Assembly: GCF_003264855.1 (NCBI RefSeq)
Contig: NZ_NFZS01000004.1
Location: 1,116,001 to 1,180,000, forward strand
DNA length: 64,000 nucleotides
Source: Dyella jiangningensis
GTDB taxonomy: Bacteria > Pseudomonadota > Gammaproteobacteria > Xanthomonadales > Rhodanobacteraceae
Direction of reading: 5' to 3'
The notes under the pieces were generated by a model, which saw only the letters and a program-made list of their open reading frames with translations, was not told where the DNA came from and did no database searches. Position 1 is the first letter of the stretch, and each line of letters opens with the position of its first letter. Positions 19,989 to 28,802 of the stretch are shown in pieces. The position numbers and the translations under genes were made by a program.

Positions 19989-20015
19989 TTAGCACTCGGG
20001 TGGTAGGAGTGCTAA
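19989..20015. promoter_or_regulatory. CIRCE operator (HrcA binding site) in the rpoH leader
   Basis: The sequence TTAGCACTC, a nine-base spacer, then GAGTGCTAA is an exact match to the CIRCE consensus. Its edge is 30 bases before the rpoH start codon and it overlaps the probable transcript leader. HrcA, the known ligand of CIRCE, is not encoded in this window. Confidence 0.92.
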
Positions 20016-20052
20016 AGGCCCCGGCAAGTTCCGCGGCCTTTTCATGAACTGA

Positions 20053-20081
20053 ATAGTACAGGAATTTGGGACACACGTCCA
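20053..20081 (-). promoter_or_regulatory. Putative sigma-70 promoter of rpoH
   Basis: On the minus strand, TGGACG (20076-20081) and TACTAT (20053-20058) are separated by 17 bases. They match the -35 and -10 consensus at four and five of six positions. A GGAACTT closer to the gene (20026-20032) resembles a sigma-E -35 element, but I see no good -10 at the matching distance. This is a sequence inference only. Confidence 0.5.
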
Positions 20082-20147
20082 GTGGTGCATCCCAGGGGAG
20101 GCTCCACTGTGCCTGGCGGGCGGTTCAGCAGTGGTGAAAAGCCCGTT

Positions 20148-20849
20148 TCAGCCGAGTTCGGCGCGGGGCGGAAGGGACCAGTCGATCGGGGCCACCCCGC
20201 GGCTCTCCAGATACCGGTTTGCCGCCGAGAAGTGACCGCAACCCAGGAAGCCTCGGTGCGCCGACAAAGGAGATGGGTGCACGGACCGCAAAACGCAATG
20301 GCGGCGGGCATCTATGAGCTGGCCCTTCTTCTGGGCGTAGGAGCCCCAGAGCATGAAGACCAGGCCTTCCCGTTCCCGGTTCAGGGCATCGATGGCGGCA
20401 TCGGTGAAACCCTCCCAACCCTTGCCCTGGTGGGAACCGGCCGCGGCCTGTTGCACGGTAAGCGTGGCGTTCAGCAGCAGCACGCCGCGATCCGCCCAGG
20501 GCGTGAGGCAACCGTGGTCCGGCGGCGCGATGCCTAGATCCCGGTTGATCTCCTTGAAGATGTTCTGCAGCGACGGCGGCGTCTGCACGCCCGGCCGCAC
20601 GGAGAAACACAGGCCATGGGCCTGGTTCGGGCCGTGGTACGGGTCCTGCCCGAGGATCACCACCCGCACGGCATCGAACGGCGTGTGGTCGAAGGCGGCG
20701 AAAATTTCCGGCCCCGGCGGGTAGATCACCTTGCCGGCCTGTTTCTCCGTGCGCAGGAAGGCCGACAACGCCTGCATGTCCGGCCGGCCGAGGTAGTCGC
20801 CGATGCGCTCCTTCCAGGACGGCTCCAGCTTCACGCGGTCCTCGGTCAT
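20148..20849 (-). CDS. ung: Uracil-DNA glycosylase, family 1
   Basis: Ung removes uracil from DNA and starts base-excision repair. The 233-residue product has the usual length. It contains the water-activating GQDPYH motif (catalytic Asp69) and the [11 protein letters not shown] motif (His191) that completes the active site, with the uracil-binding segment LLLNATLTV between them. Its start overlaps the stop of the upstream double-receiver regulator by four bases, so it belongs to the same leftward transcript. It ends about 190 bases before the rpoH start. Confidence 0.97.
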   Translation of the reverse strand: MTEDRVKLEPSWKERIGDYLGRPDMQALSAFLRTEKQAGKVIYPPGPEIFAAFDHTPFDAVRVVILGQDPYHGPNQAHGLCFSVRPGVQTPPSLQNIFKEINRDLGIAPPDHGCLTPWADRGVLLLNATLTVQQAAAGSHQGKGWEGFTDAAIDALNREREGLVFMLWGSYAQKKGQLIDARRHCVLRSVHPSPLSAHRGFLGCGHFSAANRYLESRGVAPIDWSLPPRAELG

Positions 20850-21688
20850 GCCGCCTCGTCGTGTTCGCGCAGGTGCTGCGACACGCGCAACTGGAACAGC
20901 AGCTTGGTGATCAGCAGCTTTTCCTCGATCGGCTTCTCGACCAGGTCGTTGGCGCCCGTGCGCAGCAAGGCGGCCTGGTTGACCGGGTTCTCGTCGCCCG
21001 TCATCACCAGCACCGGCAGGCGGCCCTTGCCGTAGCCGTATTCGCGGCGAATGCGTTCGAGCAGGTCGCCGCCAGTGAGTTCGCCCTTCAGGCTGACGTC
21101 GGTGAGCACGATGTCGGCGCCCACCTTGCCCTGCTCGCGCGCGGTATCCAGCAGCGCCAGCGCGTCCTCGGCGCTGATCACGTGGCGCACGGTGAGGCCA
21201 TGCTTCTCCAGGATGCGACGGGTGGCGAGCGCCACCACGCGGCTGTCTTCCACGTACAGCACTTCGCCTTCGGCCGAATCGGCCGGGCGCACATAGCCGC
21301 GGATGAATTCCGCCAGGGCCTGGAAGCCCAGCGACTTGTCGAAGTAGTCGGTGACGTGTTCGCCCAGGGTGCGGCTGTGCAGGCGACCGTCGACATCGCC
21401 CGAGACCACGACGATGGGGACATAGGCCTGTGCAGCCGATTCACGCACATGGCGCGCCAGCTCGAGGCCGTCGATGTCGGGCAGACGCAAGGCAATGGTG
21501 ATGAAGTCGAACGCGCCGCCCTCGAGCAGCTCCTTGGCTTCCGCGCCCGAACCGGCACCCACCACCTCCGATTCCGGCAGTTCGGCCTTCAGCACGCGAG
21601 CGATCAGCTGACGCACCACCTTGGAGCCGTCCACCACCAGCACCCGGGGCGCCGTTCCTATCACTCGACTACTGAAACTCGTACTCAT
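20846..21688 (-). CDS. Response regulator with two receiver domains, first one degenerate
   Basis: The 280-residue protein consists of two CheY-like receiver domains and no recognisable output domain. In the first domain (about 14-132) the usual phospho-acceptor is replaced by Ala66 ([13 protein letters not shown]) and the acidic pair is reduced to Asp20. Its Lys118 (FDKS) is kept. The second domain (about 141-272) looks intact, with Glu147/Asp148, Asp197 in IVLTDVSL and Lys252 in VEKP. It probably signals by protein-protein contact. It is transcribed with ung (four-base overlap). No cognate kinase is adjacent. Confidence 0.88.
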   Translation of the reverse strand: MSTSFSSRVIGTAPRVLVVDGSKVVRQLIARVLKAELPESEVVGAGSGAEAKELLEGGAFDFITIALRLPDIDGLELARHVRESAAQAYVPIVVVSGDVDGRLHSRTLGEHVTDYFDKSLGFQALAEFIRGYVRPADSAEGEVLYVEDSRVVALATRRILEKHGLTVRHVISAEDALALLDTAREQGKVGADIVLTDVSLKGELTGGDLLERIRREYGYGKGRLPVLVMTGDENPVNQAALLRTGANDLVEKPIEEKLLITKLLFQLRVSQHLREHDEAA

Positions 21689-21832
21689 CCCCTGTCATCC
21701 ACCTGTTGGCCGGGATTCCCTATCCCTGTCCCCCGGGTGCAACCCTCCGCACCGCGATCCCAGCCGGTATCTTGCACCGGTAATCCACCACCCGCATTAC
21801 CACTTGGGCGCGGACGTGAGCCCGCGCACGCT

Positions 21833-22825
21833 TCATGCGGCCTTGCGCAACTGCCAGGCACTGACCAGGCGGGCGCCCAGCCAGCCCAGCAGAGCCGATG
21901 CCAGCGGCACCGCCGCCAGCAGCCAGACCGGCAGCACGTTGATCTGCAGCTTGCCGGCATACACCTGGCCCAGGCGGGCAACCGGCTCGGCCAGCGCCCA
22001 TTCCACCAGTACGGCAAAACCCACCGCAAGCACGCCGCCGAAGAGGCCGTACCAGATACCGGCATAAAGATAGGGGCGGCGCACGAAAGCGCGGCTCGCG
22101 CCCACCAGCATCAGCACGCCGATTTCCTCGCTGCGGCTGGCGATATCCACGCGCACCGTGTTGCCCACCACCAGCAGCACCGCCACCGCGAGCAACACGG
22201 CGAGAATCAGCACCGCGCGCTCGCCCACGCCAAGCAGGGCTTCCAGGCGCTGGCGCCAGGTGCCGCCATCCTGCACCTGGTCCACGCCCTGCATGCCACG
22301 CACGTCGGACACGAGGTTGTCGACGCTGTCGGCGGTGGCGTCGGGCTTGGGCAGCACTTCGAGCACGTAGGGCAGCGGGTTGGCGTCCAGCGTATGCAGC
22401 GCGCCGGAGAAACCTTGCATCTTCGCCAGCTCGTCCATGCCCTGCTGCGGGGTCTTGACCGTCACCGCGGCCACGCTCGCGTGGTCACGCAGCTTCTTGG
22501 CCATCAGGTCGGCGGACGCCGCGCTCTGGCTGGGCTGCAGGAACACGCTGATGGTCTGGTTCTGGCCCAGCGCCTCGCCCATCTTCTGCACGTTGCCGAG
22601 CAGCAGGTAGAAGGTGAGCGGCAAGGCCAGTGCGATCGCCATCACCGCCACCGTGAGCAGCGTGCCGACCGGACGCGACATCAATCGACGCAGGCTCGCC
22701 GCCGCGCTCCAGCCATGATGCTCGCGCCAGCTCGCCACTGGCCGCGCGCGATGGCGACCGCCTCGCCCGTGCGTTTCCGAGAGCAACGGGCTTTCGTTGA
22801 GCGGAATGTCGGTCTGCGTGTTCAC
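21833..22825 (-). CDS. ftsX: Cell division protein FtsX
   Basis: FtsX is the membrane subunit of the FtsEX complex, which couples divisome assembly to activation of septal peptidoglycan hydrolases. The 330-residue product has a charged cytoplasmic N-terminus of about 50 residues, a first helix near 53-75, a periplasmic domain to about 200 and three C-terminal helices, as expected. It starts with GTG in a GTGA overlap with the ftsE stop. The order ftsE-ftsX followed at some distance by rpoH is conserved with E. coli, but two extra genes separate them here. Confidence 0.95.
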   Translation of the reverse strand: MNTQTDIPLNESPLLSETHGRGGRHRARPVASWREHHGWSAAASLRRLMSRPVGTLLTVAVMAIALALPLTFYLLLGNVQKMGEALGQNQTISVFLQPSQSAASADLMAKKLRDHASVAAVTVKTPQQGMDELAKMQGFSGALHTLDANPLPYVLEVLPKPDATADSVDNLVSDVRGMQGVDQVQDGGTWRQRLEALLGVGERAVLILAVLLAVAVLLVVGNTVRVDIASRSEEIGVLMLVGASRAFVRRPYLYAGIWYGLFGGVLAVGFAVLVEWALAEPVARLGQVYAGKLQINVLPVWLLAAVPLASALLGWLGARLVSAWQLRKAA

Positions 22826-23499
22826 AGGACCTCCTCGGAAGCGATATCGGCCACCAGGCGCCCGTGGTCCAGTACCACCACGCGCTTCTTCATGCGCTTG
22901 ATCAACGGCAGGTCGTGGCTGGCGACGAGCACGGTGGTGCCCACCTGCTGGAATTCGGCGAAAAGGCCCATGATTTCCACCGCCAGCGTCGGATCGAGGT
23001 TGCCGGTGGGTTCGTCGGCGATCAGCAGCATCGGCTTGGCCACGATGGCACGCGCAATGCCCACGCGCTGCTGCTCGCCCGCCGAGAGCGTGGCGGGCAA
23101 CTGGCGTTCGTAGGAAAGCAGCCCCACTTTCTCGAGGGCCGCACGCACGCGCTTGCTGCGATCGCCCGGCGCCATGCCGCCGATCATCAGCGGCAGCTCG
23201 ACGTTGGCGAACACGGTGCGGTCCATCAGCAGGCGGTGATCCTGGAACACCATGCCGATGCGACGACGCAATTTCGGAATGCCGCTGCGACCGACCTTGC
23301 CGAGGTTCTGCCCGTCCAGCGTGATGTTGCCGTGCGACGGACGCTCGATCAGGCCGAGCAGCTTGAGCAGCGTGCTCTTGCCCGCACCGGAGTGACCGGT
23401 GACGAAGGCCATCTCGCCGGCCGCCACTTCAAAGGAAAGCTGCGACAAGGCCTCATGGCCACCTTCATAGCGCTTGCTGACTTGGTCGAAGCGGATCAC
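22822..23499 (-). CDS. ftsE: Cell division ATP-binding protein FtsE
   Basis: FtsE is the ABC ATPase partner of FtsX. The 225-residue product has the Walker A loop GHSGAGKST, the signature LSAGEQQR, the Walker B segment LLIADEPTG and the switch His in VASHD. It begins with GTG and its stop overlaps the ftsX start, so the subunits are co-translated. No ftsY lies upstream here. The next gene, rhlB, is 139 bases away and reads in the same direction. Confidence 0.96.
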   Translation of the reverse strand: MIRFDQVSKRYEGGHEALSQLSFEVAAGEMAFVTGHSGAGKSTLLKLLGLIERPSHGNITLDGQNLGKVGRSGIPKLRRRIGMVFQDHRLLMDRTVFANVELPLMIGGMAPGDRSKRVRAALEKVGLLSYERQLPATLSAGEQQRVGIARAIVAKPMLLIADEPTGNLDPTLAVEIMGLFAEFQQVGTTVLVASHDLPLIKRMKKRVVVLDHGRLVADIASEEVL

Positions 23500-23638
23500 C
23501 GCGTGTCCCCGATCCTGGATGTCGCATTGGCGACAAGGATAAGGGAAGCACGCGCGAAGGTCAGGCGGTTTGTTTGCATTGGCTGCCGCGGATTCAGTCC
23601 GCGACAGCCATGCGTAGGCGCGCCGTGCGCGCCCATGC

Positions 23639-25339
23639 TCAGCGGCCGGTGAAGAACCGGCTCAGGCGGCGGAAGAAGCCCACCTTCTTGGGGGCGCTTT
23701 CGCCCTGCACGCCCGAGGTGATCGCCACGTGGCGGGACGGACGCGCGTGGTTCGCGTCGTTGCCGGTGCGCTCCCGCTGCTGGCGACGCTCGCCACGCTG
23801 GCCACGGCCTTCGACCGGTGCGGCGGTTTCCGTCGTCGCCACTTCGCCCTCGCGACGACGATTGCGACCACCGCGGCGGCGGCGACGCTTGCGCGCAGCA
23901 CCATCGCCCTCGGCGTTTTCGGCCGGGTTGGCCTCCGGTGCCATGGGCTTTTCGGGCTTCGCTTCGACCGGGGCCTCGGCACGCGGCTTGCGCGGTTCGC
24001 GCGGCTTGTCGCTGCGCGGACGATCGCCGTCGCGGCCACCACGGCTGCGCGAACGGCCACGCGGGCCACCGTCCTTCTCGCCACGCTGCTCCACCTTGTC
24101 GCCAAACGCGGCGCTGTCGGCAGCCGTGTCGGCCATGAACTGGGCGTCCTGCTCGCGCGCCTTCGGCATCACCAGCATGTCGGCCTCGATGTTCGCCACC
24201 GGGATGCGCTGGCCGATGTAGCTCTCGATGTCCGGCAGGCTCATCGCGTACAGGTCGCAGGCGAAGCTGATCGCGTCGCCTTCGGCGCCCAGGCGCGCGG
24301 TGCGGCCGATGCGGTGCACGTAGTCTTCGGCGTCCTGCGGCAGGTCGTAGTTGAACACGTGGCTGACCGCCGGGATGTGCAGGCCGCGCGCAGCGACGTC
24401 GGTGCACACCAGGATGTCGAGCTGGCTTTCCTGGAATCGCTGCAGCAGCTTCTGGCGCTTCAGCTGCGGCACGTCGCCGGACAGCGCACCGACGCGATAG
24501 CCCTGGCGCTTCAGGCGATCCGTGATCTTCTCGGCCGCTGCCTTGGTGTTGACGAAGATGATGCTGCGCGTGGGCGTGGTGCGCTCAAGCAGGTTGAGCA
24601 GCAGCGGCATCTTCTCTTCCTTGGCGGGGAAGTAGACGACCTGGCGCACGCGGTCGGCAGTGACGTTATCCGTCTCCACCTCGAGCTTCTCCGCGTTGTG
24701 CATGTGCTCGTACGCCAGCTCCAGCACGCGATGGCTCAGCGTGGCGGAGAACAGCAGCACCTGGCGCTGCTCGCGCGCCGGCAGGCGGCGGAAGATGAAG
24801 CGCACGTCCTTGATGAAGCCGAGGTCGAACATGCGGTCCGCCTCGTCGATCACCATCACCTCGACGCCGTCGAAGCCGAACACGTGCTGCTTGTAGTAGT
24901 CGAGCAGGCGGCCGGGGGTGGCAATGATGATGTCGCAGCCGTCCTTGAGCTGCTGGCGCTGCTTGTCGTAGTCCACGCCGCCGTAGATCAGCGCGGTGCG
25001 CAGGCCGGTGTGGCGGCCGATGGCCTTGGCGTCCTTCTCGATCTGGATGGCCAGCTCGCGGGTCGGTGCGATCACCAGGGCGCGCGGGTCGCTGTCCTTG
25101 CGCTCGGCCACGGCGGGCGTGGTGAGCAGGCGATTCATCATCGCCACCAGGAACGCGCAGGTCTTGCCCGTGCCGGTCTGGGCCTGGCCCGCCACGTCAC
25201 GGCCGGTGAGCGCGACCGGCAGGGTCAGCGCCTGGATCGGCGTGCAGCGGGTGAAGCCGGCCTCGTCAAGGCCTTGCTGGAGCAGCGGATGGAGGTCGAA
25301 ATTGGTGAAAAAAGTATCAGTGAGTACGGTTTGAGACAT
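23639..25339 (-). CDS. rhlB: DEAD-box RNA helicase RhlB-like
   Basis: This is an ATP-dependent RNA helicase. In E. coli, RhlB works in the RNA degradosome. The product shows the Q motif (FTRCTPIQ), AQTGTGKT, the DEAD box in [16 protein letters not shown] and HRIGRT in order within the first 380 residues. A long Arg/Gly-rich tail of roughly 150 residues follows, longer than in E. coli RhlB, and could bind RNA or RNase E. It is divergent from trxA-rho, which is the same rhlB-trxA-rho neighbourhood as in E. coli and supports the name. Confidence 0.92.
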   Translation of the reverse strand: MSQTVLTDTFFTNFDLHPLLQQGLDEAGFTRCTPIQALTLPVALTGRDVAGQAQTGTGKTCAFLVAMMNRLLTTPAVAERKDSDPRALVIAPTRELAIQIEKDAKAIGRHTGLRTALIYGGVDYDKQRQQLKDGCDIIIATPGRLLDYYKQHVFGFDGVEVMVIDEADRMFDLGFIKDVRFIFRRLPAREQRQVLLFSATLSHRVLELAYEHMHNAEKLEVETDNVTADRVRQVVYFPAKEEKMPLLLNLLERTTPTRSIIFVNTKAAAEKITDRLKRQGYRVGALSGDVPQLKRQKLLQRFQESQLDILVCTDVAARGLHIPAVSHVFNYDLPQDAEDYVHRIGRTARLGAEGDAISFACDLYAMSLPDIESYIGQRIPVANIEADMLVMPKAREQDAQFMADTAADSAAFGDKVEQRGEKDGGPRGRSRSRGGRDGDRPRSDKPREPRKPRAEAPVEAKPEKPMAPEANPAENAEGDGAARKRRRRRGGRNRRREGEVATTETAAPVEGRGQRGERRQQRERTGNDANHARPSRHVAITSGVQGESAPKKVGFFRRLSRFFTGR

Positions 25340-25628
25340 TGCTTATGGAGACTCTGGTACGGGCAGCGCCATCAGCGGCGACCGCCCGGCTCCTTGCTGG
25401 TGAGACGTTACAAGGAACAGGTGGATGTTCGGCGCAGCCAGAGGGCACGGCGGCAGGCCCAATCGTGAGATTGCGCGTGCCGGCGACGCTTGCCTTGGCG
25501 GGCGCCGGAGGGAGCGGCGGTAATCCGACAGCTCCGCTGGCATAGGTCAAAGGACTGCACCCATGTAAGGGCTTGTCCTGCCAGGAAAACCCTTTCACCT
25601 ATGTCAACGGAGCCGTCCGTGGCCGCCC

Positions 25629-25899
25629 AAGGGAGACACTGGCCCTTTCGCGCGAGTGTCACCGCTTCTGTATGCCCACCGCTAGGTGTTGCGCCAGCGA
25701 AGGCAGGCTGGTTGCCTGTCGAGATGGTGCGACGCCTAGCGGTGGGCATACAGAAGCGGCCCTGCGGGTGATGCCCAGAAAGCCCACAGACCGCGGTGCG
25801 TGGCTTGCTCAGGCAACCAGCCTGGGCTGCGCCACGCCCCACCCCCTGTGGGCTTTCTGGGCATCATGCCACCCGCGCGAAAGGGCCAGTGTCTCCCTT
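25629..25899. repeat. Nested inverted-repeat element between rhlB and trxA
   Basis: Perfect 26-bp outer arms (25629-25654 and 25874-25899) enclose two hairpins. The first has a 25-bp perfect stem (25662-25686 with 25735-25759), extended by ten more pairs that include G-T wobbles. The second has a 20-bp stem (25770-25789 with 25846-25865) and an inner GCGTGGC/GCCACGC stem. A 15-base segment in loop one (CAGGCTGGTTGCCTG, 25704-25718) is exactly complementary to a segment in loop two (25810-25824). No gene is supported in 25340-26061. The element could be a mobile repeat or an RNA. Confidence 0.8.
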
Positions 25900-26061
25900 G
25901 AATCGCTTGAATCGTGCCCCGAGTTACGTTGGAATGGAGGCCTGCCGCAACGGCATCAGCCTTCCTTCCAGTACGATCCCGCGCTTCATGGGCGCCCCAG
26001 TGTAGCCGATGCTGGGCGCGAGGTCGTGAAAGCCCCATCCCGCCTACCTTCGGAGACCCCG

Positions 26062-26388
26062 GTGAGCGACCTGATTACCCATGTAAGCGATGACGCCTTC
26101 GAGCAGGAAGTGCTCAATTCCGATACGCCCGTGCTGCTCGATTTCTGGGCGGAATGGTGCGGCCCCTGCAAGGCCATTGCGCCGATCCTGGACGAGCTGG
26201 CCCAGCAGTACGAGGGCAAGCTGCGCATCGCCAAGATCAACATCGACCATAACCAGAAGACGCCCCGCAACTACGGCGTCCGCGGCATCCCGACCCTGAT
26301 GGTGTTCAAGAACGGCAAGGTCGAAGCCACCCAGATCGGCGCCGTCAGCAAGGGTCAGCTCACCCAGCTGATCGACAAGGCCATCTAA
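26062..26388 (+). CDS. trxA: Thioredoxin 1
   Basis: This small cytoplasmic dithiol oxidoreductase has 108 residues, equal to the E. coli family length within one. The active site is WCGPC (Cys33 and Cys36) within [18 protein letters not shown], and the cis-proline loop is RGIPTLMVF. The GTG at 26062 is chosen because it gives the family N-terminus and GGAGA lies five bases upstream. A longer in-frame extension to the left runs through the repeat element and is not credible. It is followed by rho after a 153-base gap. Confidence 0.95.
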   Translation: MSDLITHVSDDAFEQEVLNSDTPVLLDFWAEWCGPCKAIAPILDELAQQYEGKLRIAKINIDHNQKTPRNYGVRGIPTLMVFKNGKVEATQIGAVSKGQLTQLIDKAI

Positions 26389-26404
26389 GTTTTCTGAATT
26401 TCCT

Positions 26405-26434
26405 GGATCGCGGCGCTTTACGCCGCCGCGATCC
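26405..26434 (+). other. Hairpin between trxA and rho
   Basis: GGATCGCGGCG (26405-26415) pairs perfectly with CGCCGCGATCC (26424-26434) around an eight-base loop. No T-run follows, so it is a weak terminator at best. It sits in the rho leader and could equally take part in rho autoregulation, which is known in E. coli to act at the leader. Confidence 0.5.
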
Positions 26435-26541
26435 CAGTGCTAGATTTCTTCTCGTCCGTCGGGACTGTCCTGTCCCCCGCGCCGTCCGCGCAACGCAACC
26501 TTCCCTCCTGTTCATCAACGGCGCCCCGCAGAGGTTTGCCC

Positions 26542-28299
26542 GTGTCTGATATCGAAAGCAAAGAAACCAACGACGCAAAGAGCGCCGACGCCAAACCTGT
26601 GGCTGAAACCCGCACTCGCGCACCACGCCGATCCGCCGCTGCTGCCGCAGCCGCCGCGGAAGCCAAGGCCGAAAAGCAGGCCCAGCTGGACATGCCGCCG
26701 CCTCCGCCGGTCGAGCGCGCCGAACGCGCCGCGCCGCCCGTCGAAGCGCCGGCGCCCGCCCCTGCCACCGAGTCTTCCGCAGGCCAGTCGCAGCAAAATG
26801 AAGGTGGCCAGCGCCCGCCGCAGGAAGCTCGCGAGGGCGGCCAGCAGCAAGGTGGCGGCAACGGCAACCAGCCGTTCAACCGCAATGATCGCGATGGCCG
26901 CGGTCGTCGTCGCCGCCACGAACGCAATCAGCAGCGTGGCCAGGGCGGTGGCGGTGGCGGCAATCAGCAGCATCCGCGCAACAACAACGGCCTGCCGGTC
27001 GACGATGATTACGCCGATGCGGGCAGCAACGATCGCCTGATCAACCTCACGGAACTCAAGCGCAAGAACGCGATCCAGCTGCTGGAATTCGCCGAGTCGC
27101 TGGGCATCCAGGAAGGCGTCGCGCGCGCCCGCAAGCAGGACGTGATCTTCTCCATCCTCAAGGCCCACGCCCGCTCCGGCGGTGGCATCTGGGCCGAGGG
27201 CGTGCTGGAAATCCTGCAGGACGGTTTCGGCTTCCTGCGCTCGGCCGACGAGTCCTACCTCGCCGGTCCGGACGACATCTACGTGTCGCCCAGCCAGATC
27301 CGCCGCTTCAACCTGCGCACCGGCGACTACATCACCGGACGCGTGCGCCATCCGAAGGAAGGCGAGCGTTACTTCGCGATGCTCAAGGTCGACGACATCA
27401 ACGGCGATCCGCCGGAGGCGTCGAAGAACAAGATGCTGTTCGAGAACTTGACGCCGCTGTTCCCGCGCAAGGCGTTCAAGCTCGAGCGCGGCAACGGCTC
27501 CACCGAAGACATCACGGGCCGCATCCTGGACCTGGTGGCGCCGGTCGGTCGCGGCCAGCGTGGCCTCATCGTCTCCCAGCCGAAGTCCGGCAAGACGATG
27601 ATGCTGCAGAACGTCGCGCAGGCCATCCAGTACAACCATCCGGACGTCCATCTGATCATGCTGTTGATCGATGAGCGCCCGGAAGAAGTGACGGAAATCG
27701 CCCGCACCGTGCGTGCGGAAGTGATCTCCTCGACCTTCGACGAGCCGGCCGTGCGCCACGTGCAGGTCGCCGAAATGGTGATCGAGCGCGCCAAGCGCCT
27801 GGTCGAGCACAAGAAGGATGTGGTCATCCTGCTCGACTCCATCACCCGCCTCGCCCGTGCCTACAACACCGTGGTGCCGAGCTCCGGCAAGGTGCTCACC
27901 GGTGGTGTGGACGCCAACGCGCTGCAGCGCCCGAAGCGCTTCTTCGGGGCCGCCCGCAACGTGGAAGAAGGCGGCAGCCTGACCATCATCGCCACCGCGC
28001 TGACCGACACCGGCAGCAAGATGGACGAGGTGATCTACGAAGAGTTCAAGGGCACCGGCAACATGGAAGTGCACCTGAGCCGCCGCATCTCCGAGAAGCG
28101 CGTGTACCCGGCCATCGACATCAACCGCTCCGGCACCCGCCGCGAGGACCTGCTGATCGAACCGGACCTGCTCTCCAAGATATGGATCCTGCGCAAGCTG
28201 CTGCATCCGATGGACGAGCTGGCCGCGATGGAGTTCATGCTCGACAAGATGAAGAACACCAAGTCCAACGACGAGTTCTTCAATTCGATGAAGCGCTGA
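26542..28299 (+). CDS. rho: Transcription termination factor Rho with extended N-terminus
   Basis: Rho is a hexameric RNA-dependent ATPase that ends transcription. The core starts at about residue 168 with [17 protein letters not shown] and continues through the RNA-binding cold-shock domain ([20 protein letters not shown]), the P-loop [11 protein letters not shown], and the Q- and R-loop regions. About 167 extra residues precede the core and are rich in Ala, Pro, Gln, Gly, Asn and Arg, so they are probably disordered. The GTG at 26542 has GAGG upstream and gives 585 residues, against about 419 in E. coli. A strong terminator follows. Confidence 0.96.
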   Translation: MSDIESKETNDAKSADAKPVAETRTRAPRRSAAAAAAAAEAKAEKQAQLDMPPPPPVERAERAAPPVEAPAPAPATESSAGQSQQNEGGQRPPQEAREGGQQQGGGNGNQPFNRNDRDGRGRRRRHERNQQRGQGGGGGGNQQHPRNNNGLPVDDDYADAGSNDRLINLTELKRKNAIQLLEFAESLGIQEGVARARKQDVIFSILKAHARSGGGIWAEGVLEILQDGFGFLRSADESYLAGPDDIYVSPSQIRRFNLRTGDYITGRVRHPKEGERYFAMLKVDDINGDPPEASKNKMLFENLTPLFPRKAFKLERGNGSTEDITGRILDLVAPVGRGQRGLIVSQPKSGKTMMLQNVAQAIQYNHPDVHLIMLLIDERPEEVTEIARTVRAEVISSTFDEPAVRHVQVAEMVIERAKRLVEHKKDVVILLDSITRLARAYNTVVPSSGKVLTGGVDANALQRPKRFFGAARNVEEGGSLTIIATALTDTGSKMDEVIYEEFKGTGNMEVHLSRRISEKRVYPAIDINRSGTRREDLLIEPDLLSKIWILRKLLHPMDELAAMEFMLDKMKNTKSNDEFFNSMKR

Positions 28300-28320
28300 T
28301 CACCAGCGCTTCGCCGATAG

Positions 28321-28349
28321 AAAAAGCCGCCTTCGGGGCGGCTTTTTTT
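28321..28349 (+). terminator. Terminator of rho
   Basis: AAAAAGCCGCC (28321-28331) pairs with GGCGGCTTTTT (from 28337) around TTCGG, and the T-run continues to 28349. It lies 22 bases after the rho stop codon and may also stop the converging minus-strand transcript. Confidence 0.93.
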
Positions 28350-28415
28350 GCACCATTTTCTCCGGCCCCTCGGCACACGCACAGGACGGGAGGATGCGAA
28401 ATCCCTAAGCCGTCG

Positions 28416-28802
28416 TCACTCACATGCAATGGACGTCATGGTGTGCTTGGAAAGCACCGTTCCATCCTGTGCCGTAAGCGCAAGGGTGGTTCCGTCAGCC
28501 ACCCATTCACCTGTCCTCGCCTCCCCATGCCCCTCAGCCCCGTGCCACGGGACAGGCGGGCTTTGGCCCACCATATAAATGTAAATCACGGCCGTCTGCC
28601 CTTTGGGGACTACCCAGCGCACATCCGCTGCGATGCGAGGCCGCGAGCATTGCTCAATGCGTGAAGGAGTCACGACCAACATGGCCTTCCTTCCATGATT
28701 CGACAACCAATAAACCACTGTGACGAGACTCGCGAGCAGCAATACCGCCGTGATATTCACCATGCCTTTTCGAGAAAGCCGGAGCCCCGTTTTAAGGCGC
28801 AT
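28416..28802 (-). CDS. Unknown small membrane-anchored protein
   Basis: I do not recognise this gene. The predicted product is about 128 residues, with one membrane helix (MVNITAVLLLASLVTVVYWL) near the N-terminus and a mostly polar remainder with two Cys. The ATG at 28802 overlaps the end of the LTA-synthase-like gene by 11 bases. A GTG at 28835 and an internal ATG at the helix are alternatives, and none has a strong ribosome binding site. Coupling to the upstream enzyme suggests a role in the same envelope process, which is inference only. Confidence 0.6.
   Translation of the reverse strand: MRLKTGLRLSRKGMVNITAVLLLASLVTVVYWLSNHGRKAMLVVTPSRIEQCSRPRIAADVRWVVPKGQTAVIYIYMVGQSPPVPWHGAEGHGEARTGEWVADGTTLALTAQDGTVLSKHTMTSIACE

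Noticed and set aside
20026-20032. Sigma-E promoter for rpoH
   Set aside because: A GGAACTT -35 is present, but no matching -10 occurs at 15-19 bases.
20861-23113. Plus-strand open frame of 750 codons across the regulator, ftsX and ftsE
   Set aside because: It runs antisense through three confident genes and crosses their boundaries.
25629-25899. Retron or CRISPR-like array
   Set aside because: No reverse transcriptase or cas gene is nearby, and there are no regularly spaced direct repeats.
25573-26061. In-frame extension of trxA to the left
   Set aside because: It reads through the nested inverted repeats. Thioredoxins of this family begin at the GTG at 26062.
26515-28206. Minus-strand open frame of 563 codons opposite rho
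   Set aside because: rho is certain on the plus strand, and the shadow frame has no recognisable motif.
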